In this document: positions 58,576 to 64,000 of the stretch, piece after piece
Numbering within the stretch: the stretch's first letter is position 1
How the letters are laid out: the number at the start of each line of letters is the position of its first letter
The notes under the pieces: model-generated
Databases searched by the model: none
The model's input: only the letters and a program-made list of their open reading frames with translations
Told to the model about the DNA's origin: nothing
Translations under genes and position numbers: made by a program
Assembly (NCBI GenBank): GCA_020465985.1
Contig: JAANYP010001187.1
Location: forward strand, 248,001 to 312,000
Source: Centrapalus pauciflorus
Taxonomy: Eukaryota > Streptophyta > Magnoliopsida > Asterales > Asteraceae
DNA: 64,000 nt
Direction: 5' to 3'

Positions 58576-59469
58576 ATAAAACAAACACACTTTCATATAA
58601 CACATCTTCCCGCGTCTTTGAGTTCGCAGACATAAGAGGTTCGAAGATCTTCTAACAAAAAACAAACAAGGCCTTAATCTTTATAATCACGTGATGAAAA
58701 CAAAGCAACTCATCAAAACTCCAATATTAACCAATATATCTTATAATCGCAACACAATGCCTAAAGATAATCGATTAATACCGAAATTCAACAAACTAAC
58801 TTCGTTACTCTAAAGATCAAACTTTACGATACTATTATCGCAACAAAATGCCTAAGAATTAACAAACACATAAAATTCTCGATTACCAATCAACTATCAA
58901 ATCATTATCGCAATAAATTCCTAGAAGAGATAATTAACTATTAATTTTTTATTGAAAGCATCGTTCCTTTTAAAAACACAGATTTAATTAACAATTTATT
59001 TTCGTAAAACAATGCTATAAGATTTAAAAAATCTGATTTTTAACAAGAAAACATGAAAAAATCAAGAATCTGACAAATATAAACCAAAACCCATTAATAA
59101 ATCCAATATTATACCAACTAATACATAGAAATCATTATCCCAAGCGAGTGAAGAAGAAAACTACTCATTAATCATACCAAAAACTAATTTAACTCAACTA
59201 ATTTATAAACATTAAGAACTCGAAGGTATAAGAACGAATGTACCAAAAAGCGTTGCTATCTATGAAGAAATCGAACTCCGAAACTTGAATCGATTGCTTG
59301 TAAATCAAAGAAAATCGAAACCTTTCACTAATCCATGATTTACTACTTGAAAAGCGAATAAAAACGTGAATAAAGCTCTGAAAATCGCCCACAACTCATC
59401 TCAAAATTGTATCTGAATCGGTCTAAATCGGCTGCTATAAGCTAGGGCTTTTAAAAACGAACTCTGGTG

Positions 59470-59665
59470 GGCTGGGCCTCGCACGCCGGTGCGTATGGTA
59501 AATAACGCTGGTGCGTGGCTTGCTATGCCTGAACTTGGCCACGCAGGTGCGTGGTCTATCCTACGCGGGTGCGTAGACGCTTTGACTGGACCAAGCTGAC
59601 TCAACCTCCACATGGGTGCATATGATAAGTCACGTGGATGTGTGGAGTGTCCTACGCGGGCGCAT
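59470..59665. repeat. ACGCNGGTGCGTNG word array
   Basis: About seven copies of the word occur at 25-40-base spacing, with CpG-decayed variants such as ACGTGGATGTGTGG. Confidence 0.8.
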
Positions 59666-59809
59666 AGCATCACTCTTCGCCAAGTTTTGCTTTTGATAAT
59701 GGAAGATGGGTGGATTATAAAGTCTTTTTACTTTAGCCTCGATTTCTGTTCCAATGTCGATTTAACGGCTTCTAACCTGCGAAACACAAATATTAATAAA
59801 ATTAGTATT

Positions 59810-60478
59810 TGTCAGGAACTAAAATATGAATAACCAAGATTAACTGATTTGAAATTTATCAGAGTATAAATCAATAATCTTGCTTTGAATCAAAGTTTAA
59901 TTAAGAAGTTTGCGGAATAACACTTAATTATTTTAACAAAAACTTTCAGAACCAATGAAGCATAAAACATAAGAAGTAATCAAGACTGTTTGTATTGCTG
60001 AATTCAATGATTACAATCACCTCTAATCTGTTTTGATTAGACGAAGAACACAGACAGTTCTTAGGGTTTTACAACCTTAGAGGCTTATGAAAACTTAATC
60101 AACAAAGCAATTACAGACTCAAAATATGCAGAAAACTTCTATACAATAGAATGACCTATTCTCTGTATTTATATTGCTTTTTGGACTTGTTTCCTTGAAG
60201 GACTATGACTTCTCTGATAGTAGATATGCTGGAATCTTCGTGTAGATATCTTTCCTGAAAATCAGCACTTTCTGTTTATGAAACTGTTGAGCAGCTTGAA
60301 TCACTTGACAGCACGAACTGAGCAGCTTGAGTTGTTTTGCTCTGGCAGCTTTAACTTTTACACTGGCAGCTCGAGTTTCTTCAACTAGCAGCATGAACTT
60401 TGTATTTACATGAAAAATCTACTAACAGTCTGAGAAATCTAACTAACAGTTTGAATGTACTTAAACTATTTCCCAACA
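59810..60478 (-). repeat. 3' LTR of Sirevirus-like element Y, ~670 bp
   Basis: Minus strand start TGTTGGGAAATAGTTTAAG directly follows a PPT. The far end (AGTTCCTGACA) is my best reading but is not confirmed by a second copy. A TATA box (ATATAAATA) lies at 60167-60175. CAGCTTGA-type words recur at 60270-60400. Confidence 0.65.
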
Positions 60479-60500
60479 ATCTCCCCCTAACTTAAATTCT
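60479..60500 (-). other. Polypurine tract of element Y
   Basis: The minus strand reads AATTTAAGTTAGGGGGAGAT before the LTR start, very similar to the PPT of element A. Confidence 0.85.
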
Positions 60501-60578
60501 TTACACAAGACTTTAAGTTCTATACAAAATGGAAATGAAAAAGTAAACTGTTATTCACAAACCAAGGCTTTCAAAAAC

Positions 60579-63411
60579 TTACAACTGTGCAAGTTTCTGA
60601 TCTACAGCCTTCAAAAATTCTTTCTTCATCTCATCTCTATCACAAGATACCCTAACAGATTTTATCTGAAGTAGCATATCTTTTGGTAAATCATAAAATT
60701 CGAGATTGAAGAATATACCAGGTCCATCTGAAAATTTGATTCTGTATGTCCTTGACTTGACAAACAGATCAACTTGCTTGACCTTCTTCCCCTTCTTCAC
60801 AGCATCCTCTATTTCTTTCCTTGCAGATTCAGGGTCAACAATTGATTTTAGATCTTTAATTACTTGCTTCACTTGTGGTAGAGCAGATCTAACTTGTGAT
60901 ACAGACCCAATGTTGTGCATTCTGATAAGCTCATCTCTGGTCAACTTCTGAACCATCTGCCAAAATGTATCATATTCTTCTTCTGGTCCAGACTCCCTTC
61001 TTACCACAAACTTAACTCTCAAGTTACGGTCATCCAGGGACTTAGCAAACCAGTAATTGATTTGAGGCTTTGTAAAATCATGCTGATCAATCAACTTCTC
61101 TATATCCATGGCTTTTTGCAGTTGTTGATCAAACAGCACTCTTTTAACTTGATATAGCTTTGCTTGTGAGGATGGATCAGATGTAGGAATAGATGCAACA
61201 GCTTGTTCAGTAGGAACAGGAGCACTGGTAGCAGTTTTAGTTTGGACTGATTGAGTTGATGGTTGGACTTCTTGGGATGGTTGAGCTTCTGGAGAGACTT
61301 TTGTTCTCTTTCTTTTGTCCATCTCCTTGTCATGAATCTCCTGCAGCCTTTCAGTAGACATGGACTGAGCCATTTTCTTTGGAATACCTGCTGCAAAGGC
61401 AAAATTGATAAGAAATCTTCTATGCTCAGCCTTGGAGTGCCCTGTTGGCATCTTTCTCTTCTTTTCACCTTGTTTGCCCACAAACCCCTTTAGGTAATCA
61501 CCTAATGTCTCATCATCATCTATTGGGGGCTGGGCTTGCTGATCTAATTCTTTGTCCATTTCTTCTGCCAATTTCTTGGCAACTTCAGCATCAAAGGCAA
61601 TCTGGGCTTCTTTGGAGGAGAATTTGTGCTTTGGAGACTCAATGAGAATGCCCTTGCCCTTGTCTTTTACAGAAGAGGATGTTGCTTGGACTGTACTTGA
61701 TGGAGCTTGAATGCCTTCCCTGATCACAACTCCAGTGACTTTTGAAGGAGTAGCTTGAGTTTCTAGGCTAACAGCTTGAGAAGCTGTTGGGACTGCTAGC
61801 CTAGAAACTGGGACTGTTGGTGCTACTTGGACTGTTGTTGTTGTTGGAGCTGCTTGGACTGATTTAGGAACCTCCTGATTCTCCCCCTTTTTGGAAGCAT
61901 TGGTTTGGTCAGAAGGACATACAACCTTTGCCCCCTGGGTTTGAATCAAACGCTCTAATTGAATGAGCTTATTTCCACAAAGGGTAAACCCTTTATGAAG
62001 ATAATCCATCCTCTGATTTTGAGCCATTTCTGATTGCTTTAGGGCCATTATTTGTGCACCCTGTGCAGCAATGATGGACATTTGGTATTCCAACATAGCT
62101 ACAACAGGTTTCAGCTTGGGATCCGTCAAAAGCATGAGTTGCAGACTAGTCTCAAGATCAGAAAAACACCTGTGGTGCTTGTGATCTATCACTGACATCA
62201 ATACCAGAAGTAGAAACCTCTGGGCCCCTCTTTTCTTGGTTCTGGGGACTTCCAGCTTGTGTTGGCACACTTGCTGTTGCAATGGGCGTGGTCTTAGCTA
62301 TGTTGGCACTGTCCTGTGCCTCTTTTGCAGAGACATCAGTAGTGCCAGCCACAGAACCCATATGAACCATCTCTGAAGAGATGTTCACCCCCTGAGTAAG
62401 GATGGGAGTTGCCTCTAGTGGTTCCCTTTGGATATGCTGTGCAGGAGTATCCTCCTGCACAGGGATATATGGCTCTTGCTGATGGGAGGAGGAGGAAGGA
62501 TCTCCTGGTCCCCTTTTTCTTTTGTATGTGTTTCTGAGTGGGCATGTTGGCTGTACAAAAGGATCAGAGGGAATATTTGTATCATGAGGAGTGGGTTGGG
62601 GTCTTGGGGTTGTAGCAGTAATGTTAGGCTGAGCCTGCTCAAGACCCTCTCCTCTGTTTCCTGAAATGATGTTCATCATTGCAGAGGGCAATGGAGCATC
62701 TACACTGACAAAATTGGCACTTGGCTTTATCAGCCATTTGATTGAAGACAATGAGTGCCTATGGGAAACATGTATCCGTTTATGTAAATGTGGAGTTGTG
62801 CAGGTGTGTGCAATTATTTCTGCCAAAAACCTAGGATACATCAAAAATTTCCCATTCTTTAGGGAATGATGCCTTAACATCCCCTGAAAAATCGTGTTTG
62901 AAAAATTGAACTGTTGGCCAGTAGAAAAGCACACTAAGGCAGTGGCAATATTTGAAGAAAACTCAGACCAACCAGTTCTTTTGGGGCTTAAACATTGCTG
63001 AATAATGTGCACAAGGTATTTCCATTTAGGAGAAAAATGTGCCTTAAGAAAAGTAAAAGAATCAGCAGGACCCCTATAACCAATGTTTTGAAGACCAAAA
63101 TGTAAAGCTTGAAGAGATAGGTCGGTCATACCTGAGGCATCTTGAAGATGCAAGTGATGTCTGATGGATTCCTCAGTGTTATTGATGACAGTTCCATCAA
63201 TCTTGGATATGAGAGTAGGCACTCCATTGATGGTGTGAACAGAAGCATGATTCCAAAACTGTTCAATATGGGAGATGTATATAGTAGGGTTTATGGTTAG
63301 GGCATAATGAATATGGGAGTGCCTGAGGAAATCCATCATTGCATCAAACGGTTGAAGTTCAGAGTGTTTTAGGGTGTATGGGAGGCAGTTATGCTCTTTT
63401 ACGAACTCCAT
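60579..63411 (-). pseudogene. Third ORF (env-like/additional ORF) of element Y
   Basis: ATG 63411 begins a ~944-codon ORF broken by a single-base frame change near 62165, in a run of T. The upstream part (63411-62158) and downstream part (62282-60579) are each open. Residues 1-~205 form the shared domain: MMDFLRHSHIHYAL near residue 25, IEQFWNHA near 46, HFSPKWKYLVHII near 115, and FLMYPRFLAEII near 188. A Pro/Ser/Gln-rich linker, a coiled-coil-like stretch (~62130-61970), a motif-rich DKGKGILIESPKH region (~61650) with Glu/Lys helices, and a C-terminal globular part follow. I recall similar proteins annotated in Asteraceae retrotransposons under misleading longin-like names; I treat these as unproven. 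No signal peptide or membrane span is seen. Of the three third ORFs here, this one is the least damaged. Confidence 0.8.
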
Positions 63412-63754
63412 GGATGAACAATCGATGGTTGTAGGGTTTGAAAGAAGAATGTGTGATTCGTTCAGAAAGAAAGCAGAAGGCCGTGGAAGAAGAATATGCA
63501 ACTGGTAGTTACAGCTGAACGAAACCGGGACCTTTAAAGGTTTCGAAAGGGTTGGGTCCCGCGCACACATTTGAAAAATTACCCAAATACCCTGCACACT
63601 TTGACAGATCAAGTGAAAATAACTAGCAGTCCGAGAAAATGAACTAGCAGCATGAGAAAAGACTCATGCTGTTAGTGTAAAATTGTGCAACTTTTCAATG
63701 GAACAGTGTCTCCCCCTTAAATTAGCATACTGAGTCGATAATAATGAAAACCAA
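63412..63754 (-). promoter_or_regulatory. Pol to third-ORF spacer of element Y, promoter-like
   Basis: Near pol it carries CTAGCAGCATGAG words. Closer to the ATG the minus strand has CCTTTAAAGG (63531-63540), a CT-rich stretch with CTTCTTCC, and AAACCCTACAACC. This is the same order seen before the third ORF of element A, although the TATA-like sequence is weak. Confidence 0.4.
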
Positions 63755-64000
63755 TTAATCCATGTTTACCATACCAATATTTGATATTAGGAAAGTGAAC
63801 CTTCCCACATCAAAAGGTTTTGTAAATAGATCAGCTAGCTGATCATCTGTATGTATTTTGGTAACTTGGATTAACTTCTTTTCATTACAATCTCTGATGA
63901 AGTGAAACCTGATTTCTATATGCTTGGTTTTTGGGAATTTCACTGGGTTTTGCACAATGCTAATTGCACTTGAATTGTCAATATAAATAGGAGTGGATAA
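63755..64000 (-). pseudogene. pol: Pol of element Y: RNase H end, cut by the window edge
   Basis: The minus-strand frame is open from the window edge to 63755. It holds the Copia RNase H end: YIDNSSAISIVQNP, KTKHIEIRFHFIRD, DDQLADLFTKPFD and a final FLISNIGMVNMD. About 80 codons are visible and the rest of pol lies outside. Whether pol of Y is intact cannot be judged. Its position 340 bases upstream of the third ORF reproduces the gene order of element A. Confidence 0.85.

Larger units (their letters stand above)
57606..59809. other. Orphan non-coding region with three separate repeat types
   Basis: No coding sequence, LTR end, PBS or PPT is recognised in these 2.2 kb. It contains a 173-bp tandem duplication (57730-58070), a ~20-bp GC-rich array (58473-58575), recurring ATTATCGCAACAAAATGCCTA words (58740-58920) and a GGTGCGT-word array (59470-59665). 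It may be leader or LTR debris of an unidentified retroelement. Confidence 0.5.

Noticed and set aside
59401..59833. ORFs across the GGTGCGT-word array
   Set aside because: The open frames come from the short repeat; the two strands are equally open and there is no domain.

Overview
The window is plant nuclear DNA, almost entirely repetitive: a nested graveyard of LTR retrotransposons plus several DNA-transposon derivatives. Three observations support this. All primer binding sites are complementary to initiator-Met tRNA (TGGTATCAGAGC). There are Ty1/Copia polyproteins with integrase before reverse transcriptase and Ty3/Gypsy chromovirus polyproteins. The background is AT-rich with TA, CA and CATA microsatellites. 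I see no host protein gene, rRNA or tRNA. The downstream third ORFs resemble ones I associate with Sirevirus-type Copia elements of large-genome eudicots such as Asteraceae; that placement is inference.

Layout. 1-4910: a 4.56-kb Mutator-like foldback element (343-4901, 9-bp target duplication) that carries a 563-bp hairpin MITE and a reverse-strand solo LTR. 5230-6083: a hAT-like relic. 6560-7145: tandem repeats and microsatellites. 7147-11291: a Copia-type element without coding capacity (minus strand) whose 5' LTR has lost its promoter end. 11442-12180: a terminal-inverted-repeat element. 12742-26310: element A, a 13.6-kb plus-strand Sirevirus-like Copia with gag, broken pol, and a 1,429-codon third ORF interrupted only by in-frame stops. 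26311-30060: minus-strand Sirevirus-like gag3, leader, PBS and a nested LTR region. 30082-32976: third ORF of a second family (X). 32979-42318: a young minus-strand Ty3/Gypsy Tekay-like chromovirus with near-identical 2.2-kb LTRs and a probable 90-bp intron in its RT. 42319-48006: a plus-strand Tekay relative that keeps gag but no pol, with a 3.2-kb LTR full of hairpins. 48007-57605: two Sirevirus-like units (minus strand) arranged head to tail and sharing one LTR. 57606-59809: orphan repeats. 59810-64000: the 3' end of a further Sirevirus-like element (Y), with LTR, third ORF and RNase H end.

The most interesting content is (i) a third ORF with a recognisably conserved N-terminal domain in three divergent Copia families, preceded in A, and more weakly in Y, by what looks like a plant core promoter; (ii) family-specific short-word arrays, one strictly 22-bp phased, in LTRs and leaders of both Copia and Gypsy elements; (iii) an intron-like GT-AG interval in the Gypsy RT; and (iv) junctions showing that elements have been recombined or deleted rather than simply nested. 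All functional statements rest on motif recognition by eye; no alignment or database search was run.
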